Below, piece by piece: positions 25,155 through 34,889 of a DNA stretch of 64,000 bases (the stretch's first letter is position 1; each line of letters opens with the position of its first letter). The notes under the pieces were generated by a model. That model was given only the letters and a program-made list of their open reading frames with translations, searched no databases and was not told the DNA's origin. Position numbers and translations under genes: made by a program. Source of the stretch: Neiella litorisoli (lineage in GTDB: Bacteria > Pseudomonadota > Gammaproteobacteria > Enterobacterales > Neiellaceae); contig NZ_JACXAF010000004.1 of the NCBI RefSeq assembly GCF_014773395.1, positions 164,832 through 228,831 on the forward strand, in the 5' to 3' direction.

Positions 25155-28100
25155 TTAACCATTGTGCGGCGGCACCATTCGCAAATCGAGGGTGTGAGGA
25201 TAATCCAATAACTGATCGTCATCAGGATAGACCGAGAAGCTTGCCGCTTCACTGGTTTGACGAACTTCCCGAACCGCATCCACTTCAGGCCGCGGCGTGA
25301 ACGGCCCCAGATATTCCCCCTGTGAGTGGCCAACATCATGGTAGCGATTGACTCGTCTCGCTTCGGCTTCGAAGGCATTGACCGGAAAGGTGTCATAGTT
25401 GCGGCCACCGGGGTGCGAGACATGGTAGGTACAGCCGCCAATCGCACGGTTGTTCCAGCTATCATACAAATCAAAGGTTAGCGGCGTGTGGACACCAATG
25501 GTCGGATGCAACGCCGACGGCGGCGCCCAAGCACGATACCGCACGCCGGCGACCGCTTCACCTTGTTTTCCAGTTGGCTCAAGGGGCACTCGATGACCAT
25601 TACACAACAGCTGATAACGACCATCGGTTAGGCCAGATACTTTGACCTGCACTCGCTCGACCGAGGAGTCAACATAACGAGCGGTGCCAAAGCTGCTGAC
25701 TTCTTCTCCGAGGACATGCCAAGGCTCAATCGCCCAGCGCAACTCAATTTCAATGCCTTGGCGTCTCACTCGACCATAATGAGGAAAGCGGAACTCTTCA
25801 AACGGCCGCAACCAATCCAGTTCGAACGGAATACCATGGTCATTGAGATCGGCCACCACTTCGGCCATGTCTTGCCAAACGAAATGCGGCAACATGAACT
25901 TGTCATGCAGCAAGGTGCCCCAGCGCACTAGCGGCTTGCAATAAGGCTGCCGCCAGAAACGCAATAACAATGCTCGGATCAGCAGAGCTTGGACCAGCGC
26001 CATACGACTGTGCGGCGGCATTTCAAAGCCACGTAACTCCAACAAACCCAAACGGCCGCTGGCACTGCCGGGCGCGTACAGTTTATCGATACAAAATTCA
26101 GCCCGATGGGTATTGCCGGTAATATCAATCAGCAAATTGCGCAACACTCGGTCAATCAGCCAAGGTTGCTCCGAGTCGCCACTGGGCAGTTGCGAGAATG
26201 CAATTTCCAGCTCATAGAGAATTTCATCTCGTCCCTCATCGACTCGCGGCGCCTGACTGGTGGGGCCGATAAATGTGCCAGAAAACAAGTAGCTTAAACT
26301 TGGATGATGCTGCCAAAACGTGATCAGACTTTGCAGTAATTGCGGCCGCCTGAGTAGCGGGCTGTCAACCGGTGTGGCACCGCCTAACGTAATGTGATTG
26401 CCACCTCCGGTGCCAGTATGGCGACCATCAAGCATAAACTTCTCGGCGCTCAGCCGAGACTGACGCGCAGCTTCATAAAGTCGGGTCATCACATCGACCT
26501 GCTCTGGCCAGCTTGCTGTCGGGTGAACGTTGACTTCGATGACACCGGGATCTGGTGTCACCAATAATTTTTGCAAGCGCGGATCACTCGGCGGCTCATA
26601 CCCCTCAATGACCACCGGACAGGCCAAATTAACGCAAACCTGCTCAATGGTCTGAATCAGCGCAACATAATGATCTAAGTGAGTCAGCGGCGGTAAAAAC
26701 AGATGTAACTTACCATCTCTGACTTGCAAACAAAGGGCGGTACCAATCGTTGGGCCGCCGTCGTCTTGATACGGCTTATAACTACCTGCTGCCTGTTGCG
26801 CGAGGGACTCGCGAGGTTCCATTGGGTCGCGCTGGGCCGTTGGTTCTGGCGTTTTAAGCTGATCTAACGGCAAGCGCAGCCCTAACGGCGAGTCGCCCGG
26901 CGTTAAAAACAGCTTGTCACGGCGAAATGCCCATGGCGCGCTGCGCCAGCATGGTGACGACCAATCCCAGGCCAACGGCAGGACAAAGCCAGCTTCAGTG
27001 TTAAGCCCTTGGCTTAATACGTTTGCCAAGCGCTTGCGGTCGGCAGAGTCTTTGGCTGTGGCGACCTGACTATCAATATCTGGCGGTAGTTTCTGCTCTT
27101 CGAGCAAATAGTGCAGCGCATCTTCATAAGCACTGATCACAAACCGCGGATCAAGCGCCAACGACTCAGCCAAATGCTGAGCAAACTGACGCGCCGTTGC
27201 CAAAGTATGCTGATAATCTTGATCGATTCGCGCCAACCATTGTGGATTGTGCCAGATGGGCTCGCCGTCTTTGCGCCAAAACAGGCCCAAGGCCCAGCGC
27301 GGCACTGGTTCGCCCGGATACCATTTGCCCTGACCGTAATGCAACAAGCCTTGCGGAGCGAACTGATCCCTGAGTTTCAGCAACAGGGTTTTCGCTAAAC
27401 GGAGTTTATCGGCGCCAAGCGCTTCGGTATTCCATTGTGCAGATTCCATGTCATCAATGGACACAAACGTTGGCTCGCCGCCCATGGTCAAGCGGACATC
27501 CTCCTCAGTCAGTTGCTCATCGACCGACTGGCCTAACGCATCAATTCGTTGCCACTGCGCGTCACTGTAGGGTTTGGTGACTCGCGGATCTTCATGGATC
27601 CGAGTCACCTTATTGCTGTGTTCAAAGGTGACTTCACACGGGTCGAGCAGCCCTTCAATCGGCGCTGCCGAAATAGGATCTGGGGTACACGCCAGCGGAA
27701 TGTGGCCTTCTCCAGCAAACAAACCAGAGGTTGGATCCAGCCCGACCCAACCAGCGCCGGGAATATATACCTCGCACCACGCGTGAAGATCGGTAAAGTC
27801 TTGCTCTGGCCCAGAGGGACCATCGAGCGACTTTTCATCAGCAGTAAGCTGGACCAAGTAGCCAGAGACAAACCGCGCCGCTAAACCCAAATGACGAAAC
27901 AGCTGCACCAGCAGCCAACCGCTATCACGACACGATCCACTGGCCAGCTCCAAGGTTTGTTCTGGGCTTTGAACGCCAGGCTCCATCCGGATGCAGTAAT
28001 TGATTTTACGTTCCAGCAATTGGTTCATCGCAACCAGAAAATCAATGCTCTTAGTCGGGCTGCGATCAATACCTGCCAGTAACTGGTCAAACAGCTTGCC

Positions 28101-28469
28101 CTGAGGCTGACATTGCAGATAAGGTGCGAGATCTTTTTTCAGTTGTTCGGGGTAGGCAAACGGGAACTGCTCGGCATATTCCTCTAAGAAAAAGTCGAAC
28201 GGGTTAATCACCGTCATTTCGGCGATCACCTCCACTTCGATAGCCAACCGCTTGGCCTTGTTGGGAAACACCACTCTGGCCAGATAGTTGCCAAATGCAT
28301 CTTGCTGCCAATTAATAAAATGCTCTTGTGGCTCGATCTTCAAGCTATACGCTTGAATCGGCGTCCTGCTGTGGGGGGCCGGTTTGAGCCGAATTACATG
28401 GGGAGAGAGCGCAACCGCTTTATCAAACTCGTAAGCCGTCGCGTGCTGAATAGCAACCCGTATTGTCAT
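25155..28469 (-). CDS. Transglutaminase-like plus DUF2126 protein
   Basis: 1,104 residues. The N-terminal ~290 residues are a transglutaminase-like module with its own beta-domain (IRVAIQHATAYEFDKAVALSP). Its catalytic triad is visible: Cys in ELASGSCRDSGWLLVQLFRHLG, His in TDLHAWCEVYIPG, Asp in GWVGLDPTSGLF. The remaining ~800 residues match the DUF2126 type, with LTMGGEPTFVSIDDMES, YGQGKWYPGEPVPRW, HTGTGGGNHITLGG and HVSHPGGRNYDTFPVNAFEAE, and look like a distant ATP-grasp or amidoligase-related region. The ATG at 28469 is preceded by AAGGAAG and starts 18 bp after the alpha-E gene. Cytoplasmic, no signal peptide. Role in peptide synthesis or modification is inferred from its constant partners. 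Confidence 0.87.
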   Translation of the reverse strand: MTIRVAIQHATAYEFDKAVALSPHVIRLKPAPHSRTPIQAYSLKIEPQEHFINWQQDAFGNYLARVVFPNKAKRLAIEVEVIAEMTVINPFDFFLEEYAEQFPFAYPEQLKKDLAPYLQCQPQGKLFDQLLAGIDRSPTKSIDFLVAMNQLLERKINYCIRMEPGVQSPEQTLELASGSCRDSGWLLVQLFRHLGLAARFVSGYLVQLTADEKSLDGPSGPEQDFTDLHAWCEVYIPGAGWVGLDPTSGLFAGEGHIPLACTPDPISAAPIEGLLDPCEVTFEHSNKVTRIHEDPRVTKPYSDAQWQRIDALGQSVDEQLTEEDVRLTMGGEPTFVSIDDMESAQWNTEALGADKLRLAKTLLLKLRDQFAPQGLLHYGQGKWYPGEPVPRWALGLFWRKDGEPIWHNPQWLARIDQDYQHTLATARQFAQHLAESLALDPRFVISAYEDALHYLLEEQKLPPDIDSQVATAKDSADRKRLANVLSQGLNTEAGFVLPLAWDWSSPCWRSAPWAFRRDKLFLTPGDSPLGLRLPLDQLKTPEPTAQRDPMEPRESLAQQAAGSYKPYQDDGGPTIGTALCLQVRDGKLHLFLPPLTHLDHYVALIQTIEQVCVNLACPVVIEGYEPPSDPRLQKLLVTPDPGVIEVNVHPTASWPEQVDVMTRLYEAARQSRLSAEKFMLDGRHTGTGGGNHITLGGATPVDSPLLRRPQLLQSLITFWQHHPSLSYLFSGTFIGPTSQAPRVDEGRDEILYELEIAFSQLPSGDSEQPWLIDRVLRNLLIDITGNTHRAEFCIDKLYAPGSASGRLGLLELRGFEMPPHSRMALVQALLIRALLLRFWRQPYCKPLVRWGTLLHDKFMLPHFVWQDMAEVVADLNDHGIPFELDWLRPFEEFRFPHYGRVRRQGIEIELRWAIEPWHVLGEEVSSFGTARYVDSSVERVQVKVSGLTDGRYQLLCNGHRVPLEPTGKQGEAVAGVRYRAWAPPSALHPTIGVHTPLTFDLYDSWNNRAIGGCTYHVSHPGGRNYDTFPVNAFEAEARRVNRYHDVGHSQGEYLGPFTPRPEVDAVREVRQTSEAASFSVYPDDDQLLDYPHTLDLRMVPPHNG

Positions 28470-28487
28470 AGCAACTTCCTTTAGAAC

Positions 28488-29426
28488 TTATTCTGGCTGT
28501 GGGAACCAGGTTGCTGAAATGGTCAGGTGAAGGTGATTTAAAGCAAGCTGAACGTCATTCAGGTAATCCCGAAACTGGTTGTCAATTCGGTCATAATTGG
28601 CATTGTTCAGTACTTGTTCACGAGTAGCGTACAGCTCTTGCAGCAAGGGTTCTGAACATGGCAACTGTTCAGCGCTGTCAATCATATTGGCTAAGCAGTG
28701 GTTCAACGCACGCGGCAATACTGGGCTCTCAACCAAAAAATCCATCACATCGCGGCTGTGAACAGCGGCTTTGGTTAGACGTCGGTAGGCCTGATCAGCA
28801 TTAAGCGAGCGCAAAACATTACCAAGAATGATCTGCCTTGAGTTAACAGCAAATTCATCTTCCTTGGTTTCCATAATTGCCGCGACACCGGCATCCAGAT
28901 TACGGGTGGTCATGTCAGCTCGCTCCAAATAGCGGCCTAATTTAAGGAATAACCAAGGCGCATCCGTTGGCATATTGCTGTAGAGCAAGCCCTGAATTTG
29001 TAGGCAGCCTTTGATGATCTCATTTAAAAATTCATGACGTTGGCTGCGATTGATGCCCTTTTTCAGGTTTTCCTGAACATAAATCGACAGCTCATTGGTG
29101 AGCTCCCATGTTTCTTCGAGCATCATGTCGCGGGTGGTGCGGATGTTTTCACGCAGCCAATGCAGCGATGAGATCACCGACGATGGATTGGTATCATCCC
29201 CCAACATAAATTTGACCACATTACGCTCGTCCTGAACCGTATAGCGCTCGGCGAAGTCTTTTTCTAGGCTGTTGATTTTAATTAGGTTGTACCAGCTCAA
29301 CACCACGTTTCTGGGGAGATCGAACAGCAGGTTGTCGTAAATGCTCAGCATTCTGACCGTACACTCGACTCGCTCAATGTAGCGAGAGCTCCAATAAATT
29401 CGTTCGGCAACACGCGAGAGCATCAT
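28488..29426 (-). CDS. Alpha-E domain protein (DUF403)
   Basis: 312 residues, mainly alpha-helical. It starts MMLSRVAERIYWSSRYIERVE, the characteristic opening of alpha-E proteins, and contains LLYSNMPTDAPWLFLKLGRYLERADMTTRN-like sequence. The ATG overlaps the ATP-grasp stop (ATGA). Alpha-E proteins travel with circularly permuted ATP-grasp ligases and are thought to be accessory or scaffold components. No catalytic motif is obvious. Confidence 0.88.
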   Translation of the reverse strand: MMLSRVAERIYWSSRYIERVECTVRMLSIYDNLLFDLPRNVVLSWYNLIKINSLEKDFAERYTVQDERNVVKFMLGDDTNPSSVISSLHWLRENIRTTRDMMLEETWELTNELSIYVQENLKKGINRSQRHEFLNEIIKGCLQIQGLLYSNMPTDAPWLFLKLGRYLERADMTTRNLDAGVAAIMETKEDEFAVNSRQIILGNVLRSLNADQAYRRLTKAAVHSRDVMDFLVESPVLPRALNHCLANMIDSAEQLPCSEPLLQELYATREQVLNNANYDRIDNQFRDYLNDVQLALNHLHLTISATWFPQPE

Positions 29427-30883
29427 TTCGTCGCTCCTTCAAAATCAACAATCCAAGTATCTTTACTACCGCCGCCTTGCGAGGAGTTCACTACCAGCGA
29501 GCCTTTGTTCATTGCTACTCGGGTTAGGCCACCTTTGGTGACGTAGCTGTTCTGCCCTTGCAGAATAAACGGGCGCAGATCTAAATGGCGCGGCTCCAAG
29601 TCTTCTTTGCCGACCAGCGTGGGTGCCGTTGATAGCCCCAAGGTTGGCTGGGCAATGTAGTTTCTTGGGTCTTTCTTAATTAACTGGGCAAAGGCTTCGC
29701 GTTCTTTTTTGGTACTATGGGGCCCCACCAACATGCCGTAGCCTCCCGACTCATTGGCCGGTTTAACCACCAGCTTATCGAGATTGGCCAATACATAGTC
29801 GCATTGTTTAGGCTCATAACAGAGGTAGGTTTCGACGTTGGGAATGATGGGCTCTTGGTCAAGGTAATATTTAATTACTTCAGGCACATAGGCATACACC
29901 ACCTTGTCATCGGCGACCCCTGCTCCTGGCGCATTGGCCAGTGCGACATTGCCGGCGCGCCATGCTCGCATTAGTCCGGGCACGCCCAATACCGAATCGG
30001 CGTTAAACACCTCCGGATCGAGGAATAGATCATCAATGCGGCGGTAAACCACATCCACCCGCTCAAGACCGGCGATGGTTTTCATGTAGACACAATCATC
30101 GTCCTGCACCACCAAATCGCTGCCTTCGACCAACTCAGCGCCCATCTGCTGGGCCAAAAACGCATGCTCAAAGTAAGCCGAATTAAAAATGCCGGGAGTC
30201 AGCACCACCACAGTCGGCCGCACATCTTTTCGAGGCGACAACGAACTGAGCATTTTTTGCAGTTGTTCGGGGTAATCATTCACCGGAACGATGTCGATGG
30301 TTTCAAATACTTCAGGTAGTACGCGCTTCATGATGGAGCGATTTTCCAGCATATAAGACACACCAGATGGCACTCGCAAGTTGTCTTCGAGGACATAAAA
30401 CTCACCATCGGTATCACGCACCAAATCGGTGCCACAGATATGGGCCCAGACGCCAAAAGCGGGCGAAAATCCTTCGCATTCTTTGCGGTAATTTTTCGAC
30501 TGCTTCAGCACAAACTCAGGAATAATGCCGTCTTTAATGATTTTCTGGTCATGGTACAAATCATCAATGAATAGGTTGAGCGCCTGCAAACGCTGCTCTA
30601 ACCCCTGAGAAATCACATCCCACTGCTTCTTATCGATGGTTCGGGGAATGATGTCAAAAGGCCAAGCACGGTCGATGTTGCCCTCTTCGGTGTAGACGGT
30701 AAACGACACTCCCATTTCACGAATGGTAAGGTCTGCCGCCGCTTTGCGGCTGGCCACTTCGTCCACAGAAAGCTGTTGCAGGTAATCAATCAAAGGTTTT
30801 GAGGAGTCTCGTGGGGTGCCCTTTGAGGCGTAGAGTTCATCAAAAAATTTCGCGGGGTCGTACTGGTTCCAGGCTATCGTCAT
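29423..30883 (-). CDS. Circularly permuted type 2 ATP-grasp protein
   Basis: 486 residues, first gene of the operon. Family landmarks: GVSFTVYTEEGNIDRAWPFD, FYVLEDNLRVPSGVSYMLEN, VYRRIDDLFLDPE, LANLDKLVVKPANESGGYGM and QGGGSKDTWIV. These cover the permuted ATP-grasp fold, including nucleotide-binding glycine loops and acidic metal ligands. Predicted ATP-dependent amide ligase; substrate unknown. About 35% of the proteins in this operon are duplicates: the second copy is fused to alpha-E at 22495. The promoter should lie in 30884-31230. Confidence 0.88.
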   Translation of the reverse strand: MTIAWNQYDPAKFFDELYASKGTPRDSSKPLIDYLQQLSVDEVASRKAAADLTIREMGVSFTVYTEEGNIDRAWPFDIIPRTIDKKQWDVISQGLEQRLQALNLFIDDLYHDQKIIKDGIIPEFVLKQSKNYRKECEGFSPAFGVWAHICGTDLVRDTDGEFYVLEDNLRVPSGVSYMLENRSIMKRVLPEVFETIDIVPVNDYPEQLQKMLSSLSPRKDVRPTVVVLTPGIFNSAYFEHAFLAQQMGAELVEGSDLVVQDDDCVYMKTIAGLERVDVVYRRIDDLFLDPEVFNADSVLGVPGLMRAWRAGNVALANAPGAGVADDKVVYAYVPEVIKYYLDQEPIIPNVETYLCYEPKQCDYVLANLDKLVVKPANESGGYGMLVGPHSTKKEREAFAQLIKKDPRNYIAQPTLGLSTAPTLVGKEDLEPRHLDLRPFILQGQNSYVTKGGLTRVAMNKGSLVVNSSQGGGSKDTWIVDFEGATK

Positions 30884-31230
30884 TGGCTTCCTTTACCTCG
30901 GCAATCCTAAAGCGTCGCACGTACACTTTAGCCAAGTTTTTATGTCATCGCGGGCAAACTATTGGATAAACGCAAAAATTTTAATTAAGCATAATTCGAA
31001 CCAAGAGTGAGACTTTGTGAACTATCGAGCGGCGACCGCCTCGACCTGTTCGTCACTGGCGGGAATGATACCTATCTGGATAACTTCTGGTTGCACATCA
31101 TCGCGTAAAATCAAACATTGTTAACAATAAACAACTTTTTAAGTCTGTAAACTACAACCCCCTAACTCGATTTGGGGCTTTCGCTTTTATATTCGTTGTT
31201 GTTTTCGCACGCCATGGTTAATCAAATAAA
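30884..31230. promoter_or_regulatory. Divergent intergenic region between ATP-grasp operon and FG-GAP lipoprotein
   Basis: 347 bp with no gene. It contains a perfect 12-bp palindrome ATTGTTAACAAT (31117-31128) about 100 bp before the FG-GAP start. Its core TTGTTAACAA also occurs upstream of the TonB receptor at 16276. The 30950-31000 part is A/T rich and may hold the operon promoter. No consensus -35/-10 pair stands out. Confidence 0.4.
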
Positions 31231-34200
31231 ATGAATAACTTACTTAAACTAGTAACGCTCACTTTCGCTTCTTCGGCGCTCATCAGTGGTTGTATTGACG
31301 CTGAAGCGCCAACCGAAGCCACTAAGGTCACACCTGCTCAGCCCGCATTCTTTGACTACCCGATCGCTGGGGAGTTGACCAAACGCGTCGTTATCGAACT
31401 CGATAACCCTGCCGATTACGCCAATATCAGCGTGTATCACGGTGATCGTTTGCTTATCGATAACTTGGATATCCCTAAGCAAGGCCAGCAAACGATCAGC
31501 GCCCTGGTCGTATTTGAAAGCAATGGGTTGGCTAAGTTGGAAGTCCGCAGTAACAACGCCGATCTGACCATCACTCGGCTCAGCTTAGAGCCTGCCGATG
31601 GCGTTGTGCTGCCAACGTTTTCTGACATATCCGAGCAAGCAGGCATTGATAAGGTCACTTCGATTAAATATGGCGGCCCCACCATTGCCGATATGGATAA
31701 TGACGGTGACTATGACTTTATCGTCAACAACCATAATGCCGAGAGTAGCAAGCTGTATTGGAATAATGGCGATGGTACCGTCACTCGTCACGACTATGAT
31801 TTAGCGCGTTGGTTTATGCATGATCTTCACGGTACCGCGGCTGGCGATTACGACAATGATGGCGACCTCGATCTGATCGTGACCCAAGGTGGCGGCAATG
31901 GTACCAACCCATCAAAAACCAACTTCTACACCAATAAAGATGGCACTCTGGTGTTAACTACCGGCGACGTTGGCATTGACCGTGGTGGGCGCGGACGCGG
32001 CGCTAAATGGTTGGATATGGATTTAGATGGCGACTTAGATCTGCTGCTCATCAACGAAACAAGTCTGGCGCAAAGCAAACCTCAGCACTTCTTTTACGAA
32101 AACATCGGCAATAGTAACTTTCGATTCAAGTCGGTCGAAGGCATTCAAGACATTCATCAGTCTCGGGTGCTTATCACTGATTTCAACGGCGATCATATTG
32201 ACGATTTAGTGATGTACGGGCCACTTGAACTATGGCAAGGCAACGGCGATTTTACCTTTACCAATGTCTCCCATCGTGTGCCCAGCGAACTGGCCAATAA
32301 AGGGCAGATCTCTGGCATTGTCGATATCGACATCGACAATGATGGCGATTTAGATCTTTACTTAGCGCGTGGCAAAGAGTTTGAAAATGGCCGAGGCGAA
32401 AAGCCATGGGCCGATTTTGATCCCATCAATCAGGTGATGTCATACAAGACCCGCGGCTTTAAAGGCGTTGACCAATTTGATTTTACTGCCAACGGCTCGA
32501 TTGAGTTTGGCAACTACTACTTCTTGCCTCTTGGGATGTATCGCGACCGCGAGTACCCAATTTTTGTTGGTCGCGACAAACTGCGCACGGCCCTGCCCTC
32601 CGGCGGAGATATGTTGATCGATCCAGCAACCGCTACCGGCTGGCCAGATGACATCTCCGAAGATGGCGTCTATTTCGGTTACTTAGGTAACGGAAAATGG
32701 CGCGCGGCGCTGGTGCGCGATGAAATGAAATTCTGGGGTTTCAAATTCAGTCTCTCGGGAGTCACTGAATTTCAACCTCAGTTTGAATTACAAAACCGCA
32801 ATGAAGCCGATTACTTGCTCCGCAATGACGGCGATAAATTTGTTGATGTCACTGAACAATGGGGTGTCATGCCCGTTGGCAACTCACTTGGCGTGACTGC
32901 AGGTGACTTTAACAACGACAGCCATCAAGACTTGTTGGTGTATCGTTGGGGACTGATCAGTCATCGTATTTCTGACTACTTACTGCTGAATAATGGCCAA
33001 GGCGGGTTCGATACGGTCACCATGCATGGCGCCGCTGATGTCGGTGGCCCAGGTAACGGAGATATGGGCCAAGCTTTCGATTTTGATCTTGATGGCCGAG
33101 TTGACCTACTCAGCGGCAGCGAAAATGGAGAATGGTATCTCTATCAAAATAACACTGACCTTGCTGGCAACTATGCCTTGGTTCGAGTGGGCTATTCACC
33201 CCAAGCAAATGTCGATGCCATCTCTGCTGAAGTGATTGTCGAAACAAATCATGCAACATACCGCAAACGTGTTGGTTCAGCCGGCTCAGTATTCTCGCAA
33301 AGTTTGCTAAACATCGTTCACTTTGGTCTTGGCGATGCTGAGACTATATCGCGCATTACCGTGCGCTGGCGCAATGGTGAAACCACAGAGTTAACCGACA
33401 AAGCAGTCAACCAAGTGTTTGACACCAATCGATTAGATCCGCAATCGCTGCAATTTAGCGAGGCTAACGACAAAATTCGCCAAGGCGTTAGCAAAGCGCT
33501 GGCCATCACTATGTTGCCAGCCAATGCCGACCCAAGCCTATCTTGGCACTCGAGTGATGAGTCGGTGTTAGCCGTCGATCAACAAGGCCACGTCACCGCC
33601 GTTGGTCAGGCAAATGAACAAGCAACCATCACAGCCACCAGCGCCGCCAATCAATTGTCAGCCAATATCACCTTAGCTATCGAGCAATGGTATCCAAATC
33701 CGTTGCAAGCATTGGCCATTAGCTACCCAAAATCCAACTTAGTCGTTGACGATCAAATCCAAATTGAAGCTAATCTGGAGCCAGAAGACGCCGACGACAG
33801 TCACTTGATTTGGCGCTCCAGCAACCCAGAGGTCGCCACAGTCGACCAACAAGGCGTGATCAACGCCATCGCCAGCGGACAAACGGTCATTAGCGTTGCC
33901 CCGCAAGCAAATGCCGATCTTGCGCAAACGCTTACCATTAATGTCGAGCCTTACATAGAGCCGTACGTCACCATTAAAAATGCCGATGCTCTTAAAGTGC
34001 TCACTGTTGGCGACAACATCCATGTTGATGTTGATTATCACGCTGGCAGCGGCAACACGGTGATTGCTTCAGATGAAGGCGGCATGCGCTTCTGGTTACG
34101 GCACTTTAAGTACAAGTGGATCCCAGCAAAAGATGTGGTGAAAACCGATGCGTCGGTGCTAAAAACAACAGCCGGTCAATCGTCAATGGACTTTGCGCTT

Positions 34201-34332
34201 GATGATTTAACGCCAAGTGATCAGTTACCCACAGGCCACTTCTATCAACTCCGAGTGACCTTTGCCAACAGTGATGGCCAAATGGTCGATGCGGCAATCG
34301 ATAATGTGCAAGTGATAGCAAAACCAGATTAA
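31231..34332 (+). CDS. FG-GAP/VCBS-repeat lipoprotein with ASPIC/UnbV and BIG2 domains
   Basis: Predicted surface lipoprotein of 1,033 residues; the signal ends in a lipobox (SALISGC, Cys near 21). From about residue 130 there are at least seven calcium-binding-like FG-GAP repeats of the form DxDxDGDxDL, such as DMDNDGDYDFIV, DYDNDGDLDLIV, DMDLDGDLDLLL and DIDNDGDLDLYL, consistent with a beta-propeller. An ASPIC/UnbV-like segment (ISRITVRWRNGETTEL, about 705-720) follows. Two BIG2-type Ig-like domains come next (about 750-900), each with the SSxxxVAxVDxxGxVxA pattern. The C-terminal ~110 residues form another beta-rich domain. The likely role is binding or adhesion to extracellular material; no enzyme motif is seen. 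A terminator follows. Confidence 0.85.
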   Translation: MNNLLKLVTLTFASSALISGCIDAEAPTEATKVTPAQPAFFDYPIAGELTKRVVIELDNPADYANISVYHGDRLLIDNLDIPKQGQQTISALVVFESNGLAKLEVRSNNADLTITRLSLEPADGVVLPTFSDISEQAGIDKVTSIKYGGPTIADMDNDGDYDFIVNNHNAESSKLYWNNGDGTVTRHDYDLARWFMHDLHGTAAGDYDNDGDLDLIVTQGGGNGTNPSKTNFYTNKDGTLVLTTGDVGIDRGGRGRGAKWLDMDLDGDLDLLLINETSLAQSKPQHFFYENIGNSNFRFKSVEGIQDIHQSRVLITDFNGDHIDDLVMYGPLELWQGNGDFTFTNVSHRVPSELANKGQISGIVDIDIDNDGDLDLYLARGKEFENGRGEKPWADFDPINQVMSYKTRGFKGVDQFDFTANGSIEFGNYYFLPLGMYRDREYPIFVGRDKLRTALPSGGDMLIDPATATGWPDDISEDGVYFGYLGNGKWRAALVRDEMKFWGFKFSLSGVTEFQPQFELQNRNEADYLLRNDGDKFVDVTEQWGVMPVGNSLGVTAGDFNNDSHQDLLVYRWGLISHRISDYLLLNNGQGGFDTVTMHGAADVGGPGNGDMGQAFDFDLDGRVDLLSGSENGEWYLYQNNTDLAGNYALVRVGYSPQANVDAISAEVIVETNHATYRKRVGSAGSVFSQSLLNIVHFGLGDAETISRITVRWRNGETTELTDKAVNQVFDTNRLDPQSLQFSEANDKIRQGVSKALAITMLPANADPSLSWHSSDESVLAVDQQGHVTAVGQANEQATITATSAANQLSANITLAIEQWYPNPLQALAISYPKSNLVVDDQIQIEANLEPEDADDSHLIWRSSNPEVATVDQQGVINAIASGQTVISVAPQANADLAQTLTINVEPYIEPYVTIKNADALKVLTVGDNIHVDVDYHAGSGNTVIASDEGGMRFWLRHFKYKWIPAKDVVKTDASVLKTTAGQSSMDFALDDLTPSDQLPTGHFYQLRVTFANSDGQMVDAAIDNVQVIAKPD

Positions 34333-34350
34333 CAGGTCTGTTAATGCGAC

Positions 34351-34386
34351 AAAGCCCGCTATCGGTTATTCGGTAGCGGGCTTTTT
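34351..34386 (+). terminator. Rho-independent terminator of FG-GAP gene
   Basis: AAAGCCCGCTA and TAGCGGGCTTT pair perfectly around a 12-base loop, followed by a T-run. It starts 18 bp after the stop codon. Confidence 0.9.
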
Positions 34387-34655
34387 ATCATTCATTTACT
34401 GCAAACATACCTACAACGCATTCGCACTGCGCTTAGTAACCAGATAACAATTTCGCCGTTTATGGCTAATTGGCGGTTTTTAGTCACTTAAGGCTAAATC
34501 GAACTGTTTAGTTATTGGCAGCGAACCCTTGAAGTGGAGTGAGATATTGTGGCTTTGAAAAACACAACTTGAGACATCAAAAGAATATAACTAATTGTTT
34601 CAAATAGAAAAGTGATACTTTTTGAGACAGGGAAAAATAGAGGAAAAACAAGAAA

Positions 34656-34713
34656 TGGTGCCGGGGCCGGACTTGAACCGGCACGCTGTTACCAGCGAGG
34701 GATTTTAAATCCT
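34656..34713 (-). pseudogene. Decayed 3' half of tRNA-Leu (distal attachment copy)
   Basis: Matches the 3' part of the tRNA-Leu gene at 35888 from the anticodon loop (AGGGATTTTAAATCC on the plus strand) through the T arm to CCA. The 5' half is missing. The acceptor strand has lost one base. The variable arm differs from the intact gene by paired changes on both sides (GCTG/CAGC instead of GATC/GATC), so it was once a functional arm. This is the expected displaced copy left when an element integrates into a tRNA 3' end. Confidence 0.85.
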
Positions 34714-34782
34714 CTTTTGTTTCTGTAGGCCGCATTCTATAAGGGTTCCATTAGGGCTCAACTCCCACATTCGGGCCCAAAA

Positions 34783-34809
34783 GACACAAAAAAAGACACA
34801 GGACACAAA
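34783..34809. repeat. GACACAAA repeats at left end of islet
   Basis: GACACAAA at 34783 and 34802, with a partial copy GACACA at 34795, all in the same orientation. They resemble arm-type sites of a tyrosine integrase. Confidence 0.5.
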
Positions 34810-34889
34810 GTACCAGCATTGATCTTCCTTGTTTGTGCCTCCCACTCGACCATGTACTATATCCATATTTATGAAAAGGGATTTTTCGC

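Noticed and set aside
34656..34713. A second functional tRNA-Leu gene
   Set aside because: Only the 3' half from the anticodon loop is present and the acceptor strand lacks one base, so it cannot fold as a tRNA.
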